Source: Pseudomonadota bacterium (lineage in GTDB: Bacteria; Pseudomonadota; Alphaproteobacteria; Acetobacterales; Acetobacteraceae). Taken from it: DNA of 36,046 bases. Location: the NCBI GenBank assembly GCA_019351895.1, contig JABBOH010000005.1, forward strand, positions 120,888 through 156,933, read 5' to 3'. The notes under the pieces were generated by a model that saw only the letters and a list, made by a program, of their open reading frames with translations, searched no databases and had not been told where the DNA came from. Below are positions 7,519-16,624 of this stretch, piece by piece. Position 1 is the stretch's first letter, and every line of letters starts with the position of its first letter. Both the position numbers and the translations under genes were made by a program.

Positions 7519-9546
7519 ATGACCGATGGCGTTTTACGATTTGGCGCCGACTACTACCCCGAACATTGGCCGGAGACCCGGTGGACGACGGATGCGCGGC
7601 TGATGCGCGAAGCGAGCTTCAACGTCGTCCGTCTCGCCGAGTTCGCGTGGTCGAAGCTAGAGCCGCGCGAAGGCGAATTCGACTTCTCCTGGCTCGATCG
7701 CGCGATTGCCGTCCTGCATGACCAGGGCATCGACGTGGTGCTCGGGACGCCCACGGCGTCGCCGCCGATGTGGGTGATGAAGAAGCATCCGGATGCCTAC
7801 CGCGTGCTTGAGGATGGGCGGCGCCTCACCTTCGGTCATAGGCGGCACTATTGCCCCAACCATGAAGGATTTCGCGAGAGCACGCGCTCGATCGTGGCCG
7901 CCATGGCCGAGCATTATGCGGCGAACAAGGCGGTCATCGGCTGGCAGACGGACAACGAGTTTGGCGATCGCTGCTATTGCGGGAGCTGCGGGCGTGCCTT
8001 TGCGCGATGGCTGGCCAAGCGTCACGGGTCGATCGACACCCTCAACGAGCGGTGGGGCACCGTGTTCTGGAGCCAGGAATACGAGAACTGGGACGATATC
8101 CAGCTTCCGTCACGCATCGCGCGTGCGCCCAATCCCGGCCTGCAGCTCGATTATTTTCGATTCTCGTCCGATTCATATGTCGACTACCAGAACATCCACA
8201 TCGACATTTTGCGCCGTCTCTGTCCCGATCAGTGGATCACCCATAATCTCATGGGGTTCAAATACGACCAGATAGATTACTTTGATCTCGCCGCACCTCT
8301 CGACTTCGTCTCATGGGACAACTACCCGCGACTTGCCTGGGCGATGGTGCCCGAGGTCGACGTGCCGGCAGTCGCGTTGGCGAGCGACACCATGCGCGGC
8401 CTTAAGCGCAAGGGCTTCTGGGTGATGGAGGCGCAGAGCGGCTCCGGCGGCTGGGAGGATATCTCTGTCGCTCCCCGCCCTGGTGAAATCCGGCTCTGGG
8501 CGTGGCAGGCGATTGCTCATGGAGCGGACGGCATCATCTTCTTCCGCTGGCGTACGGCGCGGGTCGGCGCGGAACAGTATTGGCATGGCATCCTCGATCA
8601 TCACGGTGAGGTCGGACGGCGCTACGAGGAGGTGCGGCGGATGGGCGCCGAACTTGCCCGCGTCGGGGGCAAGATTTTGCCGACGCAGCCCCGTGCCGAG
8701 GTTGCGCTGATGCTTTCCTATGACAGCCGCTTCGCCTTCCAGGCACAGGGCAACAACCCGGCCTTCTCCTATCCGGGACACCTCAGGGATATCTACGCTG
8801 CCTTTCACCGGCTTAACGTCATGGTCGATGTCGTCTCACCCGAGGCCGATCTTGCCGGCTATCGGATCGTGCTCGCGCCCGCTTTGCATGTATTGCCTGC
8901 GGCGACTGCCGATAGGCTCCGCGCCTATGTGGAGGCCGGAGGCGTGCTGCTCGGCACCGCGCGCACCGGCGTCAAGGGCATCCACAACGAGGTCGTGGAT
9001 GCCCATCTGCCGGGTCTGCTCCGCGATGTCTTCGGCGTGCGGGTCGAGGAGTATGATTCGCCCGCGCTCGGCGTCGCGACGCAGCTCCGTGCCGAAGGTG
9101 CCGGTCAAAACCTGACAGGGGATGCCACTGCCAACGGCTGGTGCGACATCCTGGCGCCCGAGGGCGCGACGCCGCTGATGGTCTACGAGGCGCAGCACTA
9201 CCTAGGGCGCGCTGCGGTGACCGAGCATCGCTTTGGGCAAGGCCTCGCCCTCTACGCCGGCACCTTCGGCAATGCCGCGTTGCACGATCATCTGGCCTCA
9301 CGGCTTCTGGATGCCGCGGGTCTGGCGGAGGCGATGCGGCCCGCGCCGGAGGGCATCGAACTCTGCTGGCGGCAGGGCGACGACGGAACACGCCTGCTTT
9401 TTGTGCTCAACCACGGAGTGGAGCCCCGCAGCGTCGTGCTGACGGAGGCCTTCGTCAGCCTGATCGACGGTCTGCCCGTGCGGGGCGAGACCGTTGTCGG
9501 CGCACACGATGTGCTGCTGCTGCGGACGGGCGGAAACCTTATTTGA
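7519..9546 (+). CDS. Beta-galactosidase, GH42 (first copy, zinc-site type)
   Basis: GH42 retaining beta-galactosidase, 675 residues, no signal peptide, so cytoplasmic. It opens with the family signature FGADYYPEHWPE. The acid/base is E147 in WQTDNEFG and the nucleophile E304 in FWVMEAQSG. Cysteines C112, C152, C154 and C157 match the four-cysteine zinc site known from Thermus A4 beta-galactosidase, so metal binding is likely. A trimerisation-like domain (about 400-600) and a small C-terminal beta domain follow. ATG 7519 is preferred because AAAGGA lies 8 nt upstream; a GTG at 7459 overlapping the permease stop would add 20 residues of non-family sequence. Expected to release galactose from imported beta-galactosides. 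Confidence 0.95.
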   Translation: MTDGVLRFGADYYPEHWPETRWTTDARLMREASFNVVRLAEFAWSKLEPREGEFDFSWLDRAIAVLHDQGIDVVLGTPTASPPMWVMKKHPDAYRVLEDGRRLTFGHRRHYCPNHEGFRESTRSIVAAMAEHYAANKAVIGWQTDNEFGDRCYCGSCGRAFARWLAKRHGSIDTLNERWGTVFWSQEYENWDDIQLPSRIARAPNPGLQLDYFRFSSDSYVDYQNIHIDILRRLCPDQWITHNLMGFKYDQIDYFDLAAPLDFVSWDNYPRLAWAMVPEVDVPAVALASDTMRGLKRKGFWVMEAQSGSGGWEDISVAPRPGEIRLWAWQAIAHGADGIIFFRWRTARVGAEQYWHGILDHHGEVGRRYEEVRRMGAELARVGGKILPTQPRAEVALMLSYDSRFAFQAQGNNPAFSYPGHLRDIYAAFHRLNVMVDVVSPEADLAGYRIVLAPALHVLPAATADRLRAYVEAGGVLLGTARTGVKGIHNEVVDAHLPGLLRDVFGVRVEEYDSPALGVATQLRAEGAGQNLTGDATANGWCDILAPEGATPLMVYEAQHYLGRAAVTEHRFGQGLALYAGTFGNAALHDHLASRLLDAAGLAEAMRPAPEGIELCWRQGDDGTRLLFVLNHGVEPRSVVLTEAFVSLIDGLPVRGETVVGAHDVLLLRTGGNLI

Positions 9547-9564
9547 CACGGCTGGAGAAACGCG

Positions 9565-11499
9565 ATGCTCGGTGTCTGCTACTATCCCGAACACTGGCCC
9601 GAACCCTGGTGGGCGGAGGACGCCGCGGCAATGCGCGACCTCGGCATCACCTATGTCCGCATTGGGGAATTCGCCTGGAGCCGGATGGAGCCCGCGTCCG
9701 GTACCTATGAATGGGGCTGGCTAGACCGCGCCATCGACGTGCTTGGCGCCGCGGGCCTCAAGGTCGTGCTCTGCACACCGACCGCGACCCCGCCGCAATG
9801 GCTGATCGACACCTATCCCGGCATCCTGCCGGTCGATCGGAACGGCCGTACCCGCGGGTTCGGCTCGCGCCGGCACTACAGCACATCCTCGCCCGACTGG
9901 CTGCGCGAGACGCGCCGCATCGTCACCCTGATGGCGGAGCGCTACGGCGCGCACCCGGCGGTTGCCGGCTGGCAGACCGACAATGAATTCGGCTGCCACG
10001 ACACGACGGTCTCCTACGGGCCCCACGACCTTGCAGCGTTCCGCGACTGGCTGCGCCGCCGCTACCAAACTCCCGAGGCGCTGAACGAAGCGTGGGGCAA
10101 CGTCTTCTGGTCCATGGAGGCGAGTGGGTTCGACAGCGTGCCGCTTCCCGTGGGAGCGGTGACCGAGACCAATCCGGCGGCGAGGCTCGACTACCAGCGC
10201 TTCGCCTCGGCGCAAATGGCGGCCTACAACCGGCTGCAGGTTGAGATCATCCGCCGTCACTCGCCGGGCCGATTCGTGACCCACAATTTCATGGCCTTCT
10301 TCCAGGCCTTCGACCATTTCGCGGTCGCCGAACCATTGGATTTCGCGTCGTGGGATTCCTATCCGCTCGGGGCGCTCGAGGTGTCGAGCCTGCCGGAGAC
10401 GGAGCGGCTACGCTGGGCGGAAACGTCGCATCCTGACATTCCGGCGTTCAATCATGACCTTTATCGCGCCGTCGGTCGGGGGCGGTTCTGGCTGATGGAG
10501 CATCAGCCAGGGCCGGTGAACTGGGCGCCCTGGAACCCTGTGCCCGCGGCAGGAGTGGTACGGCTATGGAGCTGGCAATGCTTTGCCCATGGCGCCGAGG
10601 TGTTGAGCTATTTCCGCTGGCGGCAGGCGCCCTTCGCTCAGGAGCAGATGCATGCTGGCCTCCATCTGCCCGACCGGAGCCGGTCGCCCGGCGGCGAGGA
10701 GGCGGCGCAGGTGGCGCGCGAACTTGCGGCGCTCGGGCCATTGCCGCCCATGACCCAGGCTCCGGTCGCGATCGTCATCGATTACGAAGCCGCCTGGATC
10801 GCGCAGATCCAGCCACAGGGGCGGGATTTTCGCTACTTCGACCTTGTGTTTCAATGGTATGGCGCGCTTCGCCGCTTGGGGGTCGATGTCGACATTGTCC
10901 AATCCGGCGCTGTGCTCGACGGCTACAGGCTGATCGCCGTGCCGACGTTGCCCTATGTGAGCGACGCGGCGCTCGCGGCTCTGCGGGAGGCTGACGGCTT
11001 CATACTCTTTGGCCCGAGGACCGGCTCCAAGACGCGGGATTTTGAAATACCGTCGTCGCTGCCGCCGGGGCCCGTGCAGGAGCTGCTGCCGCTTCGTATC
11101 CGGCAGGTCGGGTCCCTGCGGCCCGGTCTCACCCACGCCATCATCGGTGAGGGCGTGGCGGGCGAGGCGGTGCGGTGGCGCGAGTGGCTGGAGACCGAGC
11201 TGCCGGCCGGCCTGACCTTCGGCGACGGCACCAAAGCCTTGGTGGGCGATGGCAGGCAACATTACCTGGCCGCCTGGACGGATGATGGCCTGCTCATCGA
11301 GGTTATGGCGCGGCTGCTCGGCCAAGCAGGTTTGCCAGTGATGCGGCTTCCCGAGGGGGTGCGTCTGCAGCGCCGCGGGCGGCTCACCTTCGCATTCAAC
11401 TTCAGTGGCGAGGCGTGGGAGGCGCCCTGCGTAGAGACTGCACACTTTCGCATCGGAGGACGGACGGTTCCACCACGAGGCGTGAGTTGCTGGGATTAG
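9565..11499 (+). CDS. Beta-galactosidase, GH42 (second copy, zinc site lost)
   Basis: A second GH42 enzyme, 644 residues, starting 18 nt after the first, with GGAG 7 nt before its ATG. It opens MLGVCYYPEHWPEPWW. Acid/base is E141 in WQTDNEFG and nucleophile E312 in FWLMEHQPG, so it should be active. Unlike the first copy, the zinc-binding cysteines are missing: HYSTSS replaces HYCPNH and the CxCxxC loop is replaced by CHDTTVSYG. The two enzymes are clearly divergent paralogues rather than a recent duplication, suggesting different linkages or chain lengths of galactosides. This is the last gene of the LacI operon. Confidence 0.95.
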   Translation: MLGVCYYPEHWPEPWWAEDAAAMRDLGITYVRIGEFAWSRMEPASGTYEWGWLDRAIDVLGAAGLKVVLCTPTATPPQWLIDTYPGILPVDRNGRTRGFGSRRHYSTSSPDWLRETRRIVTLMAERYGAHPAVAGWQTDNEFGCHDTTVSYGPHDLAAFRDWLRRRYQTPEALNEAWGNVFWSMEASGFDSVPLPVGAVTETNPAARLDYQRFASAQMAAYNRLQVEIIRRHSPGRFVTHNFMAFFQAFDHFAVAEPLDFASWDSYPLGALEVSSLPETERLRWAETSHPDIPAFNHDLYRAVGRGRFWLMEHQPGPVNWAPWNPVPAAGVVRLWSWQCFAHGAEVLSYFRWRQAPFAQEQMHAGLHLPDRSRSPGGEEAAQVARELAALGPLPPMTQAPVAIVIDYEAAWIAQIQPQGRDFRYFDLVFQWYGALRRLGVDVDIVQSGAVLDGYRLIAVPTLPYVSDAALAALREADGFILFGPRTGSKTRDFEIPSSLPPGPVQELLPLRIRQVGSLRPGLTHAIIGEGVAGEAVRWREWLETELPAGLTFGDGTKALVGDGRQHYLAAWTDDGLLIEVMARLLGQAGLPVMRLPEGVRLQRRGRLTFAFNFSGEAWEAPCVETAHFRIGGRTVPPRGVSCWD

Positions 11500-11607
11500 G
11501 GACGGACGGAGCGCCCGGATGGTCAGAACTGCCAGAGCTTCTGCAGAAGATGCTTCGGATCGCTTGTCGGATAGATAAACTTCAGACCCGGTTTAAGTTT
11601 CGTTAAT

Positions 11608-11826
11608 CTAATGAAGTACCCAAAGAATTACCCACACCCAGACCGGAATCATGACGGCAAGCCCTACCGCAACCCCCCGAAAGAAGGATTTCTTGGGCTC
11701 GTCGCTGTCTTGCGCTATGTCTGCCGGCGGTTCAGCAACGCTGACATAAGGGCCTAGTCCTGACCAGGAGAACGCGCCTCTCTTGTCGATGGCGGGCTGA
11801 GGCTCTGGCGGAGTGCGCTCATTCAT
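11608..11826 (-). CDS. Small single-span membrane protein, unknown function
   Basis: A 72-residue protein with a hydrophilic, proline-rich N-terminal half (NERTPPEPQPAIDKRG) and one C-terminal membrane helix (GVAVGLAVMIPVWVWVILWVLH), giving a tail-anchored topology. GTGAGGT lies about 8 nt upstream of the ATG at 11826, favouring this start over an ATG 12 codons earlier. It stands alone between the end of the beta-galactosidase operon and the GH79 gene. The family is not recognised and no function can be given. Confidence 0.55.
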   Translation of the reverse strand: MNERTPPEPQPAIDKRGAFSWSGLGPYVSVAEPPADIAQDSDEPKKSFFRGVAVGLAVMIPVWVWVILWVLH

Positions 11827-11995
11827 GGCTTCAGACCTCACCGGCACCACTGATGTCGGCATGTCAGCCGCGACCTTTCATGGGTGTTGTAGTCATTCTT
11901 ATCTTGTTAATTTCCCAACGGCAATTGTCCGTCCGAGGTATGGGGCCGGGTGGTACGCAACCCCCGTCTGCTAAGATCGCGTAACACCTCATGCC

Positions 11996-13480
11996 TCAGA
12001 CAGCCGTTACGAGCATCGCAGAGGCCGGTCCGATACGCAGCCCGATAGAGCCGTTGTGTATTTTTACGGTGCCGGGCGCGCGGGGGGACCACGTGCCGTC
12101 ATTCCGGACCGGTGCACCGCTCAACAACATCCCGCTTACGCTATTGAGGGTGGGAGCGGAGAGGCTGGTGAGCCGCGCGCCTCCCACCCGCTTTCCAGGC
12201 CAAATGGTAACATCCACGCTGGACGCTGGCTCCTTGTTGACGAGTATGATCTGGGTGCCCGTGCTACTGGCGACTGCATGGGCCGAAACGGCGAGCGTCG
12301 ACGCCGATTGTACCGTGCTGAGAAGTCGCCCAGGGCCCATCAACGAAAAAAGCAAAATCCCATAATATTCGGGGCGTATTCCAACGACTTCACGTCCGTT
12401 GTCGGCAATCGGCGTATAGCCAGGCGCGTCACCCCCACCATGGAAGTTGACGCCGCTCGATCCTAAGCGTGCGTTGGCAAATAGAAAATCGATTGTCCAA
12501 AGCGCCGTTCCGAAGGTGTTGCTGATATGGGGCGCGCCGCCGTCATAGAACGAGTTCGCCTCAGTCAGACGATAGCCGTCCCTAATATGGGCGGCCGTGC
12601 TTGCTCGCCTGAGGGGAGCGAGCAGGCCCGGCAGCGCCGGATCGCCCGCCAGCAATAGTTCGAGCGTCGACTGTGGGGACAGTCCATTGGCACGGTAGTA
12701 GTGCTGCGTGAGAAGAATGATGCGGTGCCCCTCATCCCGTGCAAACGGGACTGTCCAGTTCGTTTCGTGCCACGCACTGGCCGGGCCAGTCAGCCCGGCA
12801 CCCGGCACCGCCTGACTTACGGCGGAAGCGAAGGCATTCCACTCAATGAGAAACTGGGCATAGGAGTAGGACGGCGGCCTAAGATGATTGATGGAGTAGG
12901 CATCGGGCTCGTTCCCGATTTCAAAGCCGTAGAGGTGGCGGCCGAGCGTCCTCGCGGCATACGCAGCCTCATTGGCCGCAGCGGCAGGCGTGTTCGTCGC
13001 CATATTAAGGCCGTACAGGACGCTCCAGCCAGTCGCGTGGAGAAATGTTGACAAGGCATCGACGTTGCTCGGCGTTACGGGCCCGCCGGTCTGTCTGGAT
13101 GAGGATGTTTGCCACCCCGTGCGGTCGACGGTATTTCCGCCCAGCCGAAGAAGTCCGGTGCCAAGGCGGCGAAAGAGCCGAACGAGAGGTAGGTTCGATG
13201 CCGCGAAGAAGCCCGTGATCAAGCTGTTCTTCTCGTAGCTGAAGCCAGCATACCCCGTGGCGATCGACGGCCCGGGGTCTTGCTGATCGATCACAACCGT
13301 CAGCGCGGCGGGCTTGTCGTCGGCAGGGGAAGCGGCGGCCTTTGCGGCATTAGGGTGGAGGCCCGCGCATGCCGAAAGTGACGGCAGGATCAGGCTGCTG
13401 GCGAGGCAGCCGAAGATATCGCGCCGGCTCGCGCCTTGTTCAGCTATGCCGCTGCCCCGTCTGTCTCGTTCTTCTGTCAC
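11996..13480 (-). CDS. GH79-type beta-glucuronidase-like lipoprotein
   Basis: Predicted retaining glycosidase of clan GH-A, most like bacterial GH79 beta-glucuronidases (Acidobacterium type). From the GTG at 13480 (AAGG about 10 nt upstream) the protein has 494 residues. The N-terminus has an RRD twin-arginine-like motif and a lipobox LSAC with C38, so the mature enzyme is probably a lipid-anchored periplasmic protein. Acid/base is E191 in GFEIGNEPD and the nucleophile E307 in RLTEANSFY; the spacing of 116 fits the family. A C-terminal beta-sandwich follows, also typical. An ATG at 13555 is in frame but would overlap the divergent glycosyltransferase start. With a GlcA-adding transferase in the same locus, it may trim glucuronosyl side chains. 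Family call is from motif pattern only. Confidence 0.75.
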   Translation of the reverse strand: MTEERDRRGSGIAEQGASRRDIFGCLASSLILPSLSACAGLHPNAAKAAASPADDKPAALTVVIDQQDPGPSIATGYAGFSYEKNSLITGFFAASNLPLVRLFRRLGTGLLRLGGNTVDRTGWQTSSSRQTGGPVTPSNVDALSTFLHATGWSVLYGLNMATNTPAAAANEAAYAARTLGRHLYGFEIGNEPDAYSINHLRPPSYSYAQFLIEWNAFASAVSQAVPGAGLTGPASAWHETNWTVPFARDEGHRIILLTQHYYRANGLSPQSTLELLLAGDPALPGLLAPLRRASTAAHIRDGYRLTEANSFYDGGAPHISNTFGTALWTIDFLFANARLGSSGVNFHGGGDAPGYTPIADNGREVVGIRPEYYGILLFSLMGPGRLLSTVQSASTLAVSAHAVASSTGTQIILVNKEPASSVDVTIWPGKRVGGARLTSLSAPTLNSVSGMLLSGAPVRNDGTWSPRAPGTVKIHNGSIGLRIGPASAMLVTAV

Positions 13481-13529
13481 GATTGCATTACCTTGAAGCG
13501 ATGGCCAAGCGCTGGAACGTACGCATACA

Positions 13530-14780
13530 ATGGCCATGTGGCCAATCCTCAACACAGGCGGAGAAAGCGGCTTGGACGATTCTGCGACCGTGAGCTTGTC
13601 AGGCTCGGATCAATCCGTGGCCTCAGGTCCTCGCGTTGCCATCTACCGTACCCAGATCCTTCCGTTCTCCGAGACCTTCGTCCGGGATCAGGCCTTGGCT
13701 TTGCGTCGTTGGCGCCCGATTCTTGTGGGCGAGCGGGAGATAAAGGCGCTGCCGGTCGAGGGTCTCCCCGTGCAGACGGCCTTTGTGGGCGGGGCCACGC
13801 TCAAGCAGCGCGCCACGGGCATGCTGGGGCGGAAGCTTGGCCTGCCCCCTCCGCGCATGACAGGTGTCGTCCGACATGTGGCACCCCGACTGATCCACGC
13901 GCATTTCGGCTTCGACGGGGTGGAGGCTTGGCCGATCGCGCGAAGGTTGCGCTTGCCCCTGCTCGTGACCCTGCACGGGTCTGACATCACGACCCGGATG
14001 GAGTGGTTCGCGCAGGGGCGGGCGGGTCGCCGGTGGCAAGGCTATCCGGCGCGGTTGGCTCGCATGGCCCGAGACCAAGCTGTGACCTTCATAGCGATCT
14101 CCGAGAACATCCGGCGCGCCGCGATCGCGAGCGGCCTCCCGGAAAGCAGGGTCATCGTCCAGCTGATCGGGATCAATATCAGCCGCTTCTCGCCCACTGG
14201 CGCGGCCATCGCTGAGCGGCGGCCAAAGATCCTGTTTCTGGGTCGGCTCGTCGAGAAGAAGGGCTGTTTGTATCTGCTGGAAGCTTTCGAGCGGATCCGC
14301 GCGCGGATGCCGCAGGCGGAGCTGATCATCGGCGGCGACGGACCTGAGCGTGCGATGCTTACCCAGCGTGCGAGCTCGATCAGCGGCGTGCGCTTCGTCG
14401 GAACCTTCACGCGGGAACTGGCAACGACGCTTCTGGCCGAGGCGCGGGTCTTCTGCCTGCCAAGCGTGACGGCCGAAAGTGGCGACGCGGAAGGTCTGCC
14501 ATTGGTTATTCTTGAGGCACAGGCGAGCGGCGTGCCGGTCGTCACGTCGGCGCGCGGTGGTGCGACTGAGGGCATCCGTGATGGAGAAACCGGCTTTTCC
14601 TTTGCCGAGCGCGATGTCGACGCTCTGACCGAGCGACTGATGGCCTTGCTGATCGACGATGGGCTGGCCACGCGCTTTTCGGCGGCGGCTCCGGGCTTTA
14701 TCGCCGAGAACCATGACCTCTTTCAGCGGACGGCGCAGCTGGAGCTGCTTTATGACCGTGCCGCAGGAATCAGAACGTGA
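13530..14780 (+). CDS. Glycosyltransferase family 4 (GT-B)
   Basis: Cytoplasmic, membrane-associated GT-B transferase, up to 416 residues. The N-terminal domain includes ILPFSETFVRDQALAL and the HAHFG...TLHGSDIT segment typical of colanic-acid-type GT4 enzymes; the C-terminal donor-binding domain has ILFLGRLVEKKG, IIGGDGPER and an E-x7-E motif at E321/E329 (EGLPLVILE). The start is uncertain: ATG 13530 has no clear ribosome site, and GTG codons at 13590 or 13617 would remove 20-29 residues with no family similarity. It overlaps the next GT2 gene by four bases (GTGA). Donor and acceptor sugars are unknown; it probably adds a side-chain sugar to the EPS. Confidence 0.88.
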   Translation: MAMWPILNTGGESGLDDSATVSLSGSDQSVASGPRVAIYRTQILPFSETFVRDQALALRRWRPILVGEREIKALPVEGLPVQTAFVGGATLKQRATGMLGRKLGLPPPRMTGVVRHVAPRLIHAHFGFDGVEAWPIARRLRLPLLVTLHGSDITTRMEWFAQGRAGRRWQGYPARLARMARDQAVTFIAISENIRRAAIASGLPESRVIVQLIGINISRFSPTGAAIAERRPKILFLGRLVEKKGCLYLLEAFERIRARMPQAELIIGGDGPERAMLTQRASSISGVRFVGTFTRELATTLLAEARVFCLPSVTAESGDAEGLPLVILEAQASGVPVVTSARGGATEGIRDGETGFSFAERDVDALTERLMALLIDDGLATRFSAAAPGFIAENHDLFQRTAQLELLYDRAAGIRT

Positions 14781-15751
14781 CGGAGCGTGCGGAGCCGACC
14801 GCGACGGTGATCATCGCGGCTTACAACTGCGAGACTTTCCTCGGTCGCGCGATCGCTTCGGTGACCGCGCAGACCCTGCCGCCGAAAGAAATTCTGATCG
14901 TCGACGATTGCTCGACGGATTCCACGCGGGAGGTGATCCGGGCTGCCGCGGAGACGGATCCGCGGGTTCGTATGATCGCGCTTCCGAGGAATGGGGGTCC
15001 TTCCGCTGCTCGGAACGCCGGGCTCGACGAAGCGGAGGGCGATTGGATCGCGGTTCTGGATGCCGACGACGCTTTCGCTCCTGAGCGGCTGGCCCAGCTC
15101 ATTCCCTTCGGCGTCGCGACGGGCGCCGACCTCGTGGCGGACGATGTGGCCTATTATGATGCGTCCGCGGGTCGCGTTACCGGGCGTGGGCTCGGGCCAG
15201 AAGCGCAGTTCTCAGATGTCGATATCACGTTGCGAGACTATTTTCGCCATAATCTGGCCACAGGGACTAGCTTTGACTGGGGCTTGTTGAAACCGATATT
15301 TCGGCGCAACGCGCTGTCCGGCCATGCCGTCCGGTATCGCGCAGGGCTTCGCCATGGCGAAGATTTTCAGTTGGTCGCTGAGCTTCTTTTGAACGGAGCT
15401 TCGTTTCGTGTGCTCAACCAACCTTTGTATCTCTACACTCAGCGGTTCGGGGCCATCAGCAATCGCTCGTCCGGGATGACGCGAACGACGATCGCGTATG
15501 GTGCTTTACGCGATGCCACACTCGCACTTTGCGCGAATGCGGCAATAGCGTCGGATCATGAGTTGGTGGAGTTGCTTCGCCGTCGCGCGGCGGGCCTTGG
15601 CCGGCTTGACGACGCGCATTTCATCTCGACGGCTACGCGGGAAATGGCGTTTGGCGCCATCGTCGCGCGAATTAGGAAAAATCCTTTTTTAGTGTCAACG
15701 ATGATGCGGCAGTTCAGCGCCGCGCTTGTTCGGAGGCTATCCCGCTCGTAG
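14777..15751 (+). CDS. Glycosyltransferase family 2 (GT-A)
   Basis: GT-A family 2 transferase, 324 residues, starting at GTG in a GTGA overlap with the preceding GT4, so the two are coupled. Seen: N-terminal ATVIIAAYNCETFLGRAIASV, IVDDCSTDST, the GGPSAARNAGL segment and the metal-binding LDADDAF with D95/D97/D98. A later ED motif (RHGEDFQL) is the likely catalytic base region. No membrane helix is seen. It has the look of ExoA/ExoW-like side-chain transferases; substrate not deducible. The next gene is convergent. Confidence 0.88.
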   Translation: MTERAEPTATVIIAAYNCETFLGRAIASVTAQTLPPKEILIVDDCSTDSTREVIRAAAETDPRVRMIALPRNGGPSAARNAGLDEAEGDWIAVLDADDAFAPERLAQLIPFGVATGADLVADDVAYYDASAGRVTGRGLGPEAQFSDVDITLRDYFRHNLATGTSFDWGLLKPIFRRNALSGHAVRYRAGLRHGEDFQLVAELLLNGASFRVLNQPLYLYTQRFGAISNRSSGMTRTTIAYGALRDATLALCANAAIASDHELVELLRRRAAGLGRLDDAHFISTATREMAFGAIVARIRKNPFLVSTMMRQFSAALVRRLSRS

Positions 15752-15778
15752 CGTAGTTAACTCTGCCCATTCCGGATC

Positions 15779-16624
15779 TCAATGCGCACGCATGAGCGTG
15801 TCGTTAGCAAATGCCCGTATGGATTTCAGACTCATGAGCACGATCGGTGGAGCGACCAGGCGCAAGCCAAGTTCCACCCGCTGTCTCACCGAATATCCTT
15901 TGTGGGCGAGGTAGGTCGTGGGCAACATGTTGCTCGTGGTGCTTTGAGCCCGCCCATTGGTGTAGAAATAGGCGGTCACGGATCGCCTTTTCCGGCCGTC
16001 CCGTATTGGCCGTGGATGCCCGTGCGCCGAGATCTGCGACTGCTCCAGGATGACGGTCCTGCCGAAGACCGGCGTAACGCTTGCGGCGCAGCGCGGCGGC
16101 TTTGTGTGCCATAGTTCCAGATTCCCGCCGTCAGTCGGCAGCCAGTTGTCATTGAGGTAGGTGATGACGACGAGCCGGTTGTCGAGAAAGGTCCTGGGAT
16201 GCCGTTCGAAATCCAGATGAATTTCAAACGCGCCACCTTCCTCAACCTCATGCATGCCCCCGCCATGCAGAGCTGGATCCGGAATGAGGTTATTGATCCC
16301 CGTGATTTCCGAGAGGAACCGTATGAAGGGCCCTGAATTGAGCGTGTTGAAATAATCCTGAACAAACGGCGGCAGCGGCGAATCGGGCGGGGTGGCACGT
16401 TTCCGCTGGAGCCCGGACTTGATGTCCCGCCACGTGGCGGCAGGCGCCGTGTCGAAATCGGCAGAGACCGCCAGCAGCCGTTCCGCGGGGAACAAGCCAT
16501 CGATCACAAGATGAGGGAAAGGCTCCGCAGAAGCGTATTCGGACCGGAGCCTGTCCCGTTGCGCTGAGCTCATCGCCTCGAATCCTGGCGGACTGCAATT
16601 CCAGTGGGATGGATCGCTGCGCAT
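15779..16624 (-). CDS. 2OG-Fe(II) oxygenase, prolyl-4-hydroxylase-like
   Basis: 281 residues of the 2-oxoglutarate/Fe(II) oxygenase superfamily. The iron ligands appear as H136-x-D138 in EIHLDFERHP and a distal histidine in HGHPRPI (H201/H203); the 2OG-binding arginine is in RRSVTAYFY (R214). The HGHP...RRS arrangement is common in small P4H-like enzymes found in polysaccharide and lipopolysaccharide loci. The ATG has TTAGGT about 5 nt upstream. It lies convergent to the GT2 gene and divergent from the EPS operon, hinting at a role in modifying the polysaccharide or an envelope component, but the substrate is unknown. Confidence 0.8.
   Translation of the reverse strand: MRSDPSHWNCSPPGFEAMSSAQRDRLRSEYASAEPFPHLVIDGLFPAERLLAVSADFDTAPAATWRDIKSGLQRKRATPPDSPLPPFVQDYFNTLNSGPFIRFLSEITGINNLIPDPALHGGGMHEVEEGGAFEIHLDFERHPRTFLDNRLVVITYLNDNWLPTDGGNLELWHTKPPRCAASVTPVFGRTVILEQSQISAHGHPRPIRDGRKRRSVTAYFYTNGRAQSTTSNMLPTTYLAHKGYSVRQRVELGLRLVAPPIVLMSLKSIRAFANDTLMRAH

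Noticed and set aside
10564-11445. 293-codon minus-strand frame
   Set aside because: Shadow of the second GH42 gene; no family features.
11538-11549. Palindrome CTTCTGCAGAAG after the second GH42 gene
   Set aside because: Considered as a terminator, but it has no loop and no T-tract; probably chance.
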